DNA of 64,000 bases from Micromonospora antibiotica (lineage in GTDB: Bacteria > Actinomycetota > Actinomycetes > Mycobacteriales > Micromonosporaceae), in NCBI RefSeq assembly GCF_017599305.1, contig NZ_JAGFWR010000026.1:1-64000 (forward strand), in the 5' to 3' direction. Below, piece after piece: positions 27,729 through 36,651 of the stretch; positions within the stretch are counted from its first letter, which is position 1, and every line of letters begins with the position of its first letter. Below the pieces are notes generated by a model, which did no database searches, had not been told where the DNA came from, and saw nothing but the letters and a program-made list of their open reading frames with translations. The translations under genes and the position numbers were made by a program.

Positions 27729-28256
27729 TCGCTGCCTCCTGGGACGTGCGGAGGACCACACCGTCGCCTCAGCGGCGGGCGGTCGACGGACGGGATCGGC
27801 TCCGGACGACCGGCCACGAGTCATCCCCGGTCAGCAGGGGACGGGGGACGCGGACGCCCGAGCACGCGGACCCGCGGCCACGGCGGCGGGTCGGCTCTCA
27901 GAAAGGGCGTCAGATGCGCATGTCGTCACGGTAGCCGACCCCCATGCCCGGCGCACCCGCTTTTCCCGACGACCATCCCGGCCCGACGACCGTCCCGGCC
28001 CGACGGCGGAAGTCCCGACGACCCCGCCGCCCGACGACCATCCGGGCCCGACGACCCCGCCGCCCGACGACCATCCGGGCCCGACGACCCCGCCGCCCGA
28101 GGGCGGAAGTCCCGACGGCCGGCCCGGCCCGGCGGCGGGACGGTCGCTGCCGCACGCACGCGACCACCCTGTGACACTGGGTGGACGGCGGCTGCCGGCC
28201 GTCGCGGGCGCGCGATACGGTCGCAGCACACAGGTGACGTGAGAGGGCGGGTACGG
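27729..28256. repeat. Gene-free stretch with a 33-bp tandem repeat (28017-28099)
   Basis: Two exact units beginning GACGACCCCGCCGCCCGACG (28017-28049, 28050-28082) and a partial third follow several degenerate GACGACCATCCCGGCCC copies from about 27969. The gnd promoter is probably near GATACGGT (about 28214). No gene is supported here. Confidence 0.8.
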
Positions 28257-29702
28257 ATGACGCAACAGGCGACGGCGCAGATCGGCGTGACCGGGCTGGC
28301 GGTGATGGGTCGCAACCTGGCCCGCAACCTGGCCCGGAACGGGTTCACCGTGGCGGTGCACAACCGCTCCCCGGAGCGCACCCGCAGCCTGGTCGCCGAG
28401 CACGGTGACGAGGGCACCTTCGTGCCGTCGGAGTCCCTGGCGGACTTCGTCGGCTCGCTGGAGCGGCCCCGCGCGGTGATCGTCATGGTCAAGGCGGGCG
28501 CCCCCACCGACGCGGTCATCGACGAGCTGGTGCCGCTGCTGGAGGAGGGCGACATCGTCGTCGACGCCGGCAACGCCCACTTCGCCGACACCCGCCGCCG
28601 GGAGGAGACGCTGCGCGAGCACGGGCTGCACTTCGTCGGCACCGGTGTCTCCGGTGGCGAGGAGGGCGCGTTGCTCGGGCCGAGCATCATGCCGGGCGGC
28701 TCGGCGGAGTCCTACCAGAAGCTCGGGCCGATGTTCGAGAAGATCGCCGCGCAGGTGGACGGCGTCCCCTGCTGCCAGCACGTCGGCCCCGACGGCGCCG
28801 GCCACTTCGTCAAGATGGTCCACAACGGCATCGAGTACGCCGACATGCAGCTCATCGCCGAGGCGTACGACCTGCTGCGGGCCGGGCTGGGGGCGACCCC
28901 GGCGGAGATCGCGGAGATCTTCCGGGAGTGGAACACCGGCGAGCTGGAGTCGTTCCTCATCGAGATCACCGCCGACGTGCTGGCGCACACCGACGCCGCC
29001 ACCGGCAAGGCGTTCGTCGACGTGGTGCTCGACCAGGCGGAGCAGAAGGGCACCGGCCGGTGGACGGTGCAGATCGCCCTCGACCTGGGCATCCCGATCA
29101 CCGGCATCGCCGAGGCGACGTTCGCCCGGTCGCTGTCCGGGCACGCCGGTCAGCGCGAGGCGGCCCGCCGCACCTTCGGCGACGCGGGCGAGAAGTGGCA
29201 GGTCGAGGACCGGGACGCGTTCGTCGAGGACGTCCGCCGGGCGCTGCTGGCCAGCAAGATCGTCGCGTACGCGCAGGGCTTCGACCAGATCCGGGCCGGC
29301 AGCCGCGAGTACCACTGGGACATCGACCTGGGTGGCACCGCCACCATCTGGCGGGGCGGCTGCATCATCCGGGCCCGCTTCCTGGACCGCATCCGCGAGG
29401 CGTACGACTCGCAGCCGGAGCTGCCGACGCTGCTGGTCGCGCCGTACTTCGCCGACGCGGTGAGCGACGGCGTGCCGAGCTGGCGTCGGGTGGTGGCGGA
29501 CTCGGCGCGGGCCGGTGTGCCCACCCCGGCCTTCTCCTCGTCGCTCGCCTACTTCGACGCGCTGCGCGCGGAGCGGCTGCCGGCGGCCCTGATCCAGGGC
29601 CTGCGGGACAACTTCGGGGCGCACACCTACCACCGGGTCGACCGGGAGGGCGCGTTCCACACCCTTTGGGCGACCGCCGACCGCTCCGAAGTGGCCGGCT
29701 GA
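28257..29702 (+). CDS. gnd: 6-phosphogluconate dehydrogenase, decarboxylating
   Basis: The 481-residue enzyme oxidises 6-phosphogluconate to ribulose 5-phosphate, CO2 and NADPH. The Rossmann start is IGVTGLAVMGRNLARNLA and HNRS suggests NADP binding. Substrate and catalytic residues lie in GTGVSGGEEGA, FVKMVHNGIEYADMQ (Lys and Asn) and the C-terminal AHTYHRVDREG. This long dimeric form (about 470 aa) is usual in actinobacteria. The ATG at 28257 has GAGAGGG upstream; a longer in-frame extension through repeats is rejected. Confidence 0.95.
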   Translation: MTQQATAQIGVTGLAVMGRNLARNLARNGFTVAVHNRSPERTRSLVAEHGDEGTFVPSESLADFVGSLERPRAVIVMVKAGAPTDAVIDELVPLLEEGDIVVDAGNAHFADTRRREETLREHGLHFVGTGVSGGEEGALLGPSIMPGGSAESYQKLGPMFEKIAAQVDGVPCCQHVGPDGAGHFVKMVHNGIEYADMQLIAEAYDLLRAGLGATPAEIAEIFREWNTGELESFLIEITADVLAHTDAATGKAFVDVVLDQAEQKGTGRWTVQIALDLGIPITGIAEATFARSLSGHAGQREAARRTFGDAGEKWQVEDRDAFVEDVRRALLASKIVAYAQGFDQIRAGSREYHWDIDLGGTATIWRGGCIIRARFLDRIREAYDSQPELPTLLVAPYFADAVSDGVPSWRRVVADSARAGVPTPAFSSSLAYFDALRAERLPAALIQGLRDNFGAHTYHRVDREGAFHTLWATADRSEVAG

Positions 29703-29783
29703 CCAGCCCGCCGACGTCGGTGCGGTGTCCACACCGCACCGGCACCGGGGCGGCCCGTCCGCCCGGGGCCGCGAGGACATGAC

Positions 29784-29827
29784 GAATGCCCCGCCGTTGC
29801 GGCACGTGCCGCAACGGCGGGGCATTC
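29784..29827. terminator. 44-bp perfect palindrome, bidirectional terminator
   Basis: GAATGCCCCGCCGTTGCGGC and one more base form a 21-bp arm mirrored exactly across a CG centre. It lies between convergent gnd and a small gene, with the same geometry as 27401-27444 but unrelated sequence. Confidence 0.8.
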
Positions 29828-29948
29828 CCACGCCTGGGCCCGGCCGTCGGTCCACGGCGATCCGGGCCGACAGGTGACCGGCAGGGGCGCGGCATCCGTC
29901 GGCCCGTTGCCGGGGGTGGTCAGCGGTGTGCGGCCGGCCGGGCGGGGG

Positions 29949-30134
29949 TCACCAGAACCGCCGACGGCGGGCCTTCTGCGGGCGCAACACGTCGGCGCCC
30001 CGGGTCAGCATCCGGCTCACCCCGCTGGGGCCGCGACGGGCCTCCAGGGTGTGGCTCAGCCGGCGGGCGCCCGCCGCGGCCAGCGGCACGGCGACCGCCA
30101 TGACCGCCCACTGTGCGATCCGCTTCTGAATCAT
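29949..30134 (-). CDS. Small membrane protein (61 aa)
   Basis: The ATG at 30134 has GGAGGTGAG upstream. MIQKRIAQWAVMAVAVPLAA suggests one membrane segment, followed by a basic tail ending QKARRRRFW. It lies 71 nt downstream of the uppS stop and could be co-transcribed. Function is unknown. Confidence 0.65.
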   Translation of the reverse strand: MIQKRIAQWAVMAVAVPLAAAGARRLSHTLEARRGPSGVSRMLTRGADVLRPQKARRRRFW

Positions 30135-30205
30135 GAGTGCTCACCTCCGCGATTGGCTGCTCACCAGGGGATACCCCGACGGTGAGATCACCAACCGTGG
30201 TCCGG

Positions 30206-31018
30206 TCAGCGCGGCGGGGCGACCGGGTTGGGCAGCGCGCCGCCGAACCGGCGGTCCCGCTGGGCGTACAGCTCGCAGGCGTACCACAGGTGGCGGCGGT
30301 CGAAGTCCGGCCAGAGGGTGTCCAGGAACACCAGCTCCGCGTACGCCGACTGCCAGAGCATGAAGTTGGAGATCCGTTCCTCGCCGGAGGGGCGCAGGAA
30401 GAGATCGACCTCGGGGACCTCCGGGTGGTAGAGGTACTTCGCCACGGTCTTCTCGGTGACCTTGTCCGGGTCGAGCCGGCCGGCGGCCACCTCCCGGGCG
30501 ATCGCGGCGGCGGCGTCGGCGATCTCGGCCTGGCCGCCGTAGTTGACGCAGAACTGGAGGGTCAGCGTCGAGTTGCCCCGGGACATCTCCTCGGCGGTCT
30601 GCAACTCGGAGATGACGCTCTTCCACAGCCGGCCCGCCCGCCCCGACCAGACCACCCGCACCCCCAGGTCGACCAGTTGGTCGCGGCGGCGGCGGATGAC
30701 GTCCCGGTTGAAGCCCATCAGGAAGCGGACCTCGTCCGGCGAGCGCCGCCAGTTCTCGGTGGAGAAGGCGTACGCCGACAGGTAGGGCACGCCCAGCTCG
30801 ATCGCCCCCTCCACGGTGTCGAAGAGGCTGTATTCGCCCTGCTCGTGGCCCTTGGTACGGGGTAGTCCGCGCTCCTTGGCCCAACGGCCGTTGCCGTCCA
30901 TCACCACGGCGACGTGCTTCGGCAGCGCCTCGGCGGGCAGCGCCGGTGGCCGGGCGCCCGACGGGTGCGGGGTCGGCGGCACCGGCGTCCGCCGGTCGGC
31001 CCTCAACGATCGGATCAC
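30206..31018 (-). CDS. uppS: Isoprenyl (cis-prenyl) diphosphate synthase
   Basis: The 270-residue enzyme makes long Z-prenyl diphosphates (decaprenyl- or undecaprenyl-PP) for peptidoglycan and glycan carriers. Conserved regions are VAVVMDGNGRWAKERGLPRTKGH (catalytic Asp and NGRWA), YAFSTENWRRSPDEV, CVNYGGQAEI and LFLRPSGEERISNFMLWQSAYAELVF. The GTG at 31018 overlaps the recO stop as GTGA, indicating coupling. The same recO-uppS order occurs in mycobacteria. Confidence 0.95.
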   Translation of the reverse strand: MIRSLRADRRTPVPPTPHPSGARPPALPAEALPKHVAVVMDGNGRWAKERGLPRTKGHEQGEYSLFDTVEGAIELGVPYLSAYAFSTENWRRSPDEVRFLMGFNRDVIRRRRDQLVDLGVRVVWSGRAGRLWKSVISELQTAEEMSRGNSTLTLQFCVNYGGQAEIADAAAAIAREVAAGRLDPDKVTEKTVAKYLYHPEVPEVDLFLRPSGEERISNFMLWQSAYAELVFLDTLWPDFDRRHLWYACELYAQRDRRFGGALPNPVAPPR

Positions 31019-31911
31019 TCGGTCATCTCCTTGTCCCCACCCTCCACGCCGACCCGGGGCGGCGGCACCCGGCCACCCGGGGCACCCCCGTCGTCCCCCG
31101 TCGGCCCGCCGCCCACCGGGCCGGTGTCCGGCGCACCGGGCGTCGGGCCACCCCGGTCGACCAGCGGCAGCGAGCGTAGCGCGCGTTCCAGGTGCCACTG
31201 CAGGTGCGCCGCGACCAGGCCGCTGCACTCCCGGCGTACCCCGGTGGCGGTGGCGTCGGCGACCTGCCAGTCGCCGCTGGTGAGGGCGGACATCAGGTCG
31301 ATGGTGGCGGGCGCGGGGTGGGCCGCGCCGGGTGGCCGGCAGTCCGGGCAGACCGCACCCCCAGCGGGTACGGAGAACGCCCGGTGCCGCCCCGGGGTGC
31401 CGCAGACCGCGCAGGCGGTCAACGCGGGCGCCCACCCGGCGAGGCTCATCCCGCGCAGCAGGTAGGCATCGAGCACCAGCGTGGTGGCGTGCTCACCCCG
31501 GGACAACGCCTTGAGCGCGCCGAGGGTGAGCTGGAACAGCCGCAGCGACGGTTCCCGCTCGACGGGGGTGAGGCGTTCGGCGGTCTCCGCGATCGCGCTG
31601 GCCGCCGTGTACCGGGGGTAGTCCCCGAGGAAACGTTTGCCGTACAGGTCGATGCCCTCGACCTGGCTGACGCTGTGCAGCGAACTGCCGGTGTTGCCCT
31701 TCGGGTCGCCGGCGAGTTGCAGGTCGACGTGGCCGAACGGTTCCAGCCGGGCGCCGAACTTGCTGGTGGTGCGGCGTACCCCCCGGGCCACCGCGCGCAA
31801 CCGGCCGTGCCGGCGGGTCAGCAGCGTGATGATCCGGTCGGACTCGCCCAGCTTCTGCACGCGCAGCACCACCGCGTCGTCGCGGTAGAGCTGTCGGCGG
31901 TACCCGGCCAT
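31015..31911 (-). CDS. recO: DNA repair protein RecO
   Basis: The 298-residue protein loads RecA on SSB-coated DNA with RecR. The OB-fold N-terminus is YRDDAVVLRVQKLGESDRIITLLTRRHGRLRAVARG (outline only), and the zinc-binding Cys set is CAVCG...CPDC around residues 167-190. The C-terminal 40 residues are a Gly/Pro-rich tail (GGPTPGAPDTGP...) that looks disordered. It is coupled to uppS. Confidence 0.93.
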   Translation of the reverse strand: MAGYRRQLYRDDAVVLRVQKLGESDRIITLLTRRHGRLRAVARGVRRTTSKFGARLEPFGHVDLQLAGDPKGNTGSSLHSVSQVEGIDLYGKRFLGDYPRYTAASAIAETAERLTPVEREPSLRLFQLTLGALKALSRGEHATTLVLDAYLLRGMSLAGWAPALTACAVCGTPGRHRAFSVPAGGAVCPDCRPPGAAHPAPATIDLMSALTSGDWQVADATATGVRRECSGLVAAHLQWHLERALRSLPLVDRGGPTPGAPDTGPVGGGPTGDDGGAPGGRVPPPRVGVEGGDKEMTE

Positions 31912-32013
31912 CCGGTCATTCTCCCTCGGGGTGGGAAATCAGGGTCGGCTCGGGGTGGGCCCGCGCTTCGCCCCCGATGTGCCGCAGGTGGAGACGGTCG
32001 TAGGTTGCTGGGC

Positions 32014-32790
32014 ATGGCTCTTCCCCGCAGCGCGGTCGCCCTGGGCGCGACCGCCGCCCTCATCCTCGTCACCGGGTGCGACACGCTGTCCTTCCGGCGG
32101 CTGGACTTCGACACCACCGAGGCGGCGAAGATCGCCCGGATCACCGTACGGCCCGGCTCCGGGGACGTGGTGGTCCGGGCGACCGGCCCCGCCACCGGCG
32201 TACGCGTCAAGCGGGTGCTCCGTTACCAGGGTGACCAGCCGGACACCACGTACGAGATCACCGGTGACGAGTTGGTGCTGGACACCGGGTGCGGTCCCCG
32301 CTGCTCGGTGTCGTACGAGGTGACCGCCCCGCCCGGGGTACGGGTGCAGGGGGAGACCGGTTCGGGTGACGTGGACCTGACCAGGATCGGCTCGGTCGAC
32401 TTCACCCTCGGCTCGGGCAACATCCGGATCATCGAGGCGGGCGGCCCGGTGCGGGCCGAGACCGGGTCGGGCAACATCGAGGTGCTCAACGTCACCGGAC
32501 CGGTCGACCTGCGGGCCGGCTCCGGCGACGTCACCGGGACCCGGCTCGGTGGCGACGTCTCCGCCGAGACCAGTTCCGGCAACATCACGCTCACCCTGAG
32601 CAGGCCGGCTTCGGCGCGGGCCCACGCCGGCAGCGGGGACGTCGAGCTGACGGTGCCGGCCGGCCGGTACCGGGTGAAGTCGAACGTCGACTCGGGGGAC
32701 ACCGAGATCGGGGTCACCAACGACCCGGGCGCACCGCTGGTGCTGGATCTGGAGGCCGGCAGCGGAAACGTGACGGTCGTGCAGCGCTGA
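32014..32790 (+). CDS. DUF4097-family beta-repeat lipoprotein
   Basis: The 258-residue protein has a lipoprotein signal (ALILVTGCDT, Cys near 22) and then a right-handed beta-solenoid built of repeats marked by GSGDV, GSGNI or SSGNI every 17-22 residues (about eight turns). Such DUF4097 (adhesin-like) domains are common on bacterial surfaces without a defined role. TAGGTT (32001-32006) lies 7 nt before the ATG, with no Shine-Dalgarno. It is divergent from recO. Confidence 0.82.
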   Translation: MALPRSAVALGATAALILVTGCDTLSFRRLDFDTTEAAKIARITVRPGSGDVVVRATGPATGVRVKRVLRYQGDQPDTTYEITGDELVLDTGCGPRCSVSYEVTAPPGVRVQGETGSGDVDLTRIGSVDFTLGSGNIRIIEAGGPVRAETGSGNIEVLNVTGPVDLRAGSGDVTGTRLGGDVSAETSSGNITLTLSRPASARAHAGSGDVELTVPAGRYRVKSNVDSGDTEIGVTNDPGAPLVLDLEAGSGNVTVVQR

Positions 32791-32804
32791 GCGGGTGGCG
32801 TACC

Positions 32805-33887
32805 TCAGCGGGCCCTGATCTCGGCGGTGTCGGCGTCGGGTGTCCGGGGCGCCGGGACGCCGGGCGACGCCGTCGCCGGGCGGGGGTGCGGGCGGCCGGG
32901 GACCAGCTCGGGGCGGCGGTGGGCCGCCACGTCCTCCACCCAGCCGACCAGCAGGGTCACCACCGCGACCAGGAGGAAGACCAGCACCACCCGGATCGCC
33001 AGCCCCCACGGGTCCCGGGGTGACCAGCCGACCAGGCCCACCAGCGGGGTGAGCGCCACCACGAAGGGCATGTGCCACAGGTAGGCGGTCAACGCGCGCC
33101 GGTTCGCCACCGTCACCAGCCGGCTGAAGATCCGGTTCCGGTCCACCCAGGCGGCGGTGGCCGGGGCCCGACCGATGACCACCAGGATGAACGCCGCCGA
33201 CCACAGGGCGTTGCCGAGCGGGATGTCGTTGAGGTCGTAGCCGCGCGGCCCCGGGTGGGTGAGGATCCACGCCGCGCCGGCCCCGGCCAGCAGCACCGCC
33301 ACCGGCACCAGCACCCGGTCGGCCAGCCGGCGCAACATGCCGTCGTGGTGGGCGAAGCCGAGCAGCCAGGCCCCGAAATAGAGGCCGAAGTCGCGCAGCA
33401 CCGCCGAGGTGGTCGGCAGGAGACCCACCTCGATCGCGACCAGCAGCAGGTAGGGGGCGGCCAGGGTGGGCAGTGGGGCCCGGCGGAACAGCCACAGCGC
33501 CACCGGGGAGGCGAGCAGGAACCACAGGTAGTCCCGCAGGTACCAGATCGGGCTGAGCGCGAGCCCGCCCCAGTAGTTGGCGGGCGGGTCGGTGATCGGG
33601 AACAACCAGATCACCACCCGGGGGGTGAACTCCAGCCCGGTGAGCAGCATGGCCGGCACGAAGATCACCGCCACCACCCACAGCGAGGGCAGCAGACGGC
33701 GCAACCGACGCCGTAGCGCGGACACGCCGTACCGGTCCATCGACGCCGCCATCAGCGACCCGGCCAGGGCGAACATGATCGACATCGCCGGGAAGATCAG
33801 CGTCAGCGTGGCCAGCCCGGTGACGTGGTAGACCACGACCCGGACGATGGCCAGGAAACGGAGCAGGTCCAGATATCGGTTACGCAT
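32805..33887 (-). CDS. Acyltransferase 3 family integral membrane protein
   Basis: The 360-residue protein starts RNRYLDLLRFLAIVRVVVYH, the typical acyltransferase-3 first helix with Arg and His in membrane context. About ten hydrophobic segments follow, including LAGSLMAASMDRYG and ALTAYLWHMPFVVAL. These proteins O-acylate cell-surface sugars or lipids. The C-terminal 40 residues are Pro-rich and cytoplasmic. It converges on the DUF4097 gene with only 14 nt between stops. Confidence 0.85.
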   Translation of the reverse strand: MRNRYLDLLRFLAIVRVVVYHVTGLATLTLIFPAMSIMFALAGSLMAASMDRYGVSALRRRLRRLLPSLWVVAVIFVPAMLLTGLEFTPRVVIWLFPITDPPANYWGGLALSPIWYLRDYLWFLLASPVALWLFRRAPLPTLAAPYLLLVAIEVGLLPTTSAVLRDFGLYFGAWLLGFAHHDGMLRRLADRVLVPVAVLLAGAGAAWILTHPGPRGYDLNDIPLGNALWSAAFILVVIGRAPATAAWVDRNRIFSRLVTVANRRALTAYLWHMPFVVALTPLVGLVGWSPRDPWGLAIRVVLVFLLVAVVTLLVGWVEDVAAHRRPELVPGRPHPRPATASPGVPAPRTPDADTAEIRAR

Positions 33888-33971
33888 CAGGCTGCATCTA
33901 TGTCGGGGACGGATGAACGTCCCCTACCCTGCGCACCCGACCTGTGAAACCGCTGCTAATCGGGGCCTGAC

Positions 33972-34004
33972 GTGAAACTTCCCATATCGGTGTCCGAAGT
34001 TCAC
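33972..34004 (-). terminator. Weak hairpin downstream of era
   Basis: GTGAAACTT and AAGTTCAC pair with one bulged base across 16 nt, 14 nt after the era stop. The rest of 33888-34017 holds only the upstream region of the acyltransferase gene. Confidence 0.4.
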
Positions 34005-34017
34005 CCCGGCGTACGGG

Positions 34018-34914
34018 TCAGAAACCCAGCTTGCGCAGCTGCTTCGGGTCCCGCTGCCACTCCTTGGCCACCCGCACGTGCAGGTCGAGATAGACCCGGG
34101 TGCCGAGCAGCTCCTCGATCTGCTTGCGGGCGGTGGTGCCGACCTCCTTGAGCCGGCTGGCCCGGTGACCCAGCACGATCGCCTTCTGGCTGGGCCGCTC
34201 GACGTAGACGTCGGCGTAGATCTTCATGAGCTGACCCTCGGGGATCATCTCCTCCACCACCACGGCGATGGAGTGCGGCAGCTCGTCGCGGACCCCCTCC
34301 AGGGCCGCCTCCCGGATCAGCTCGGCGACCAGCACCTGCTCCGGCTCGTCGGTGAGCATGTCGTCCGGATACAGCTGCGGCGACGGCGGCAGGTAACCGG
34401 TCATCACGTCGACCAGGGTGTCCACCTGGTGCCCGGAGACCGCGCTGACCGGCACCACGGCGGCGAAGTCGGCCAGCTCGCTGACCGCGAGCAACTGCTC
34501 GGCCAACCGCCGCTTGTCCACCAGGTCGGTCTTGGTCACCACCGCGAGCACGGTGGCCTTCAACTCGCTCAACTCACCGCTGATGAACCGGTCGCCCCGA
34601 CCCACCGGCTCGTCCGCCGGAATGCAGAGGCCGATCACGTCGACCTCCGTCCAGGTGGTGCGCACCAGGTCGTTGAGGCGCTCACCGAGCAGCGTCCGGG
34701 GCCGGTGCAGGCCGGGGGTGTCGACCAGGACCAGCTGCGACTCCGGCCGGTGCAGCACCGCCCGGATCACGTGCCGGGTGGTCTGCGGCTTGTTGGAGGT
34801 GATCGCGATCTTGGTGCCGACGATGGCGTTGGTCAGCGTCGACTTGCCGGCGTTCGGCCGCCCGACGAAACACCCGAAACCCGCCCGGTACGGCCGCTGC
34901 TCCACGCCGGTCAC
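34018..34914 (-). CDS. era: GTPase Era
   Basis: The 298-residue GTPase assists 30S assembly by binding the 16S rRNA 3' end. G1 is GRPNAGKST, G2 is around PQTTRH, G3 is DTPGLH and G4 is TKTD. The C-terminal KH domain runs from about residue 200 (EMIPEGQLMKIYADVYVERPSQKAIVLGHRASRLKEVG in outline). The GTG at 34914 overlaps the upstream stop as GTGA. It is the last gene of the phoH-ybeY-CNNM-cdd-like-era run. Confidence 0.96.
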   Translation of the reverse strand: MTGVEQRPYRAGFGCFVGRPNAGKSTLTNAIVGTKIAITSNKPQTTRHVIRAVLHRPESQLVLVDTPGLHRPRTLLGERLNDLVRTTWTEVDVIGLCIPADEPVGRGDRFISGELSELKATVLAVVTKTDLVDKRRLAEQLLAVSELADFAAVVPVSAVSGHQVDTLVDVMTGYLPPSPQLYPDDMLTDEPEQVLVAELIREAALEGVRDELPHSIAVVVEEMIPEGQLMKIYADVYVERPSQKAIVLGHRASRLKEVGTTARKQIEELLGTRVYLDLHVRVAKEWQRDPKQLRKLGF

Positions 34915-35297
34915 TCGACCACCGTGCCGAGGACCGTGCCGTCCGGGGCGGCCACATGGATCGGCGCGTCCGCAGCCAGATCCCGCACCGCCGCGTGCCC
35001 CGCCCCGTCCAGGGTCGACGCCTCGGTCACCACCGCCGCCGCCTCCAACCGGCTCGCCCCCGCCGCCGCCGCCGAGGCGACCGCCAACTGGAGCGCCGTG
35101 ACGGTCAACGAGGGCAGCGAAACGCTCGCCGCAGCGTACGTCCGGCCGTCCTGGTCGCGGACCGCCGCGCCCTCCACGGCAGCCACCCGGGCCCGGGCGC
35201 CACGGGCCAGCACGACCAGCTTGCCGTCCTCGGCGCTCAACTCGGCCGGATCGGACGGGGTGGGCCGGGCAGCCGGCACGGCGGGTGTCTCAGGCAT
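34911..35297 (-). CDS. Cytidine-deaminase-like protein lacking zinc ligands
   Basis: The 128-residue protein sits between a CNNM protein and era, where actinobacteria carry a conserved cytidine deaminase-like gene (as M. tuberculosis Rv2365c). Alpha/beta segments such as SLPSLTVTALQLAVASAAAAGASRLEAAAVVTEA fit the deaminase core, but the HAE and PCxxC zinc motifs are absent and there is no Cys at all. It is therefore unlikely to deaminate cytidine. The ATG at 35297 overlaps the CNNM stop by 8 nt; translation is coupled on both sides. Confidence 0.7.
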   Translation of the reverse strand: MPETPAVPAARPTPSDPAELSAEDGKLVVLARGARARVAAVEGAAVRDQDGRTYAAASVSLPSLTVTALQLAVASAAAAGASRLEAAAVVTEASTLDGAGHAAVRDLAADAPIHVAAPDGTVLGTVVE

Positions 35298-36651
35298 CGG
35301 CGGGTTGCCTCTCCTCGGTGCTGTTCTGGTTGTCACGGGAATCGGGGCCCCCGGTCGACGGCACCCGGCTGACCAGCACGCTGTCGATCCGGTTACGTCG
35401 GCCGGTGGTGCCCTCGGCGACCAGCTTCAGGCCGGCCACCTCGGCGTCGGCACCCGGGATCGGCACCCGCCCCAGGGCCTGCGCCAACAGGCCACCGACC
35501 GTCTCCACCTCGTCGGTGGGCAGGTCGGTGTCGAACAACTCGCCCAGGTTCTCCACCGGCAGCCGGGCGGTGACCCGGACCGCACCGTCGGCCAGGTGCT
35601 CCACCGGCGGGCGCTCGACATCGTACTCGTCGGTGATCTCACCGACGATCTCCTCCAGGATGTCCTCGATGGTGACCAGGCCACCGGTGCCGCCGTACTC
35701 GTCGACGACGATGACCAGGTGGTTGCGGGCGGCCTGCATCTCCGACAGCAGGTCGTCGACCGGCTTGGACTCCGGCACGAACGTCGCCGGTCGCATCAGC
35801 TCGGCCACCGGGGTCTGGTGCGCCCGCAGGTCACCACCCCGGGTATGCCGGATGAGGTCCTTGAGATAGAGCACACCGAGCACGTCGTCGACGCTCTCCC
35901 CGATCACCGGGATGCGGGAGAACCCGGAACGCAGGAACAACGCCAACGCCTGGGAGAGGGCCTTGCCCTCCTCGATCCACACCATCTCGGTGCGCGGCAC
36001 CATCACCTCCCGGGCGATGGTGTCGCCGAGCGCGAAAACCGAGTGGATCATCTGGCGTTCGCCGTGCTCCACCACCCCCCGCTGCTCGGCCAGGTCGACC
36101 AGCTCCCGCAGCTCCACCTGGGTGGCGAACGGCCCCTCCCGGAAACCGCGCCCCGGGGTGACCGCGTTGCCGATCAGGATCAGCAGCGAGGCCAGCGGGT
36201 TGAGCGCCCGACCCAGCCAACGCACCAACGGCGCCACCGCCCGACCCACCGCGTACGCGTGCTGCCGGCCCAGGGTGCGCGGGGCCACCCCGACCACCAC
36301 GAAGCTGACCACCGTCATCGCCCCGGCGGTCACCAGCGCCGCCCGCCAGCCCGCGCCGAAGCTGTCCACCGCCACCAGGGCGACCAGGGTGGTGGCGGTC
36401 AACTCGGCGAGCAGCCGGAGCAGCAGCAACAGGTTGAGGTGGCGGACCACGTCACCGGCGACGGCCTGGAGGGTACGCGCGCCGCGCGCCCCGTCGCGGG
36501 CCAGCTCCGCAGCCCGCGCCGGGGAGACCGCGGCCAGCGCGGCCTCGGTCATCGCGATCAGGCCGGCGAGCACCACCAGCCCGGCCGCGAAGAAGATCAG
36601 CTGAAGATCGGGAAGGCCGGCGGTCGGGCCGGCCGCGACTATGTCCATCAC
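35290..36651 (-). CDS. CNNM/CorC-type hemolysin-family transporter
   Basis: The 453-residue membrane protein has a CNNM (DUF21) N-terminal domain with about four hydrophobic helices (to about 160), a CBS pair (RTEMVWIEEG to about 330, with VIVVDEYGGTGGLVTIEDILEEIVGEI) and a CorC_HlyC C-terminal domain ending near 430. Such proteins mediate Mg or Co efflux or sensing. The first codons are GTG-ATG, the GTG overlapping the ybeY stop; either may start translation. Confidence 0.9.
   Translation of the reverse strand: MMDIVAAGPTAGLPDLQLIFFAAGLVVLAGLIAMTEAALAAVSPARAAELARDGARGARTLQAVAGDVVRHLNLLLLLRLLAELTATTLVALVAVDSFGAGWRAALVTAGAMTVVSFVVVGVAPRTLGRQHAYAVGRAVAPLVRWLGRALNPLASLLILIGNAVTPGRGFREGPFATQVELRELVDLAEQRGVVEHGERQMIHSVFALGDTIAREVMVPRTEMVWIEEGKALSQALALFLRSGFSRIPVIGESVDDVLGVLYLKDLIRHTRGGDLRAHQTPVAELMRPATFVPESKPVDDLLSEMQAARNHLVIVVDEYGGTGGLVTIEDILEEIVGEITDEYDVERPPVEHLADGAVRVTARLPVENLGELFDTDLPTDEVETVGGLLAQALGRVPIPGADAEVAGLKLVAEGTTGRRNRIDSVLVSRVPSTGGPDSRDNQNSTEERQPADA

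Noticed and set aside
28017..28099. CRISPR-like direct repeats
   Set aside because: Units are contiguous with no unique spacers and no cas genes; a simple tandem repeat. The same holds for 7257, 12485, 39459 and 54244.
26718..29702. 994-codon frame ending in gnd, as a possible fusion protein
   Set aside because: The first 510 codons cross the 44-bp palindrome, ykoC antiphase sequence and tandem repeats; gnd starts at 28257 with normal length.
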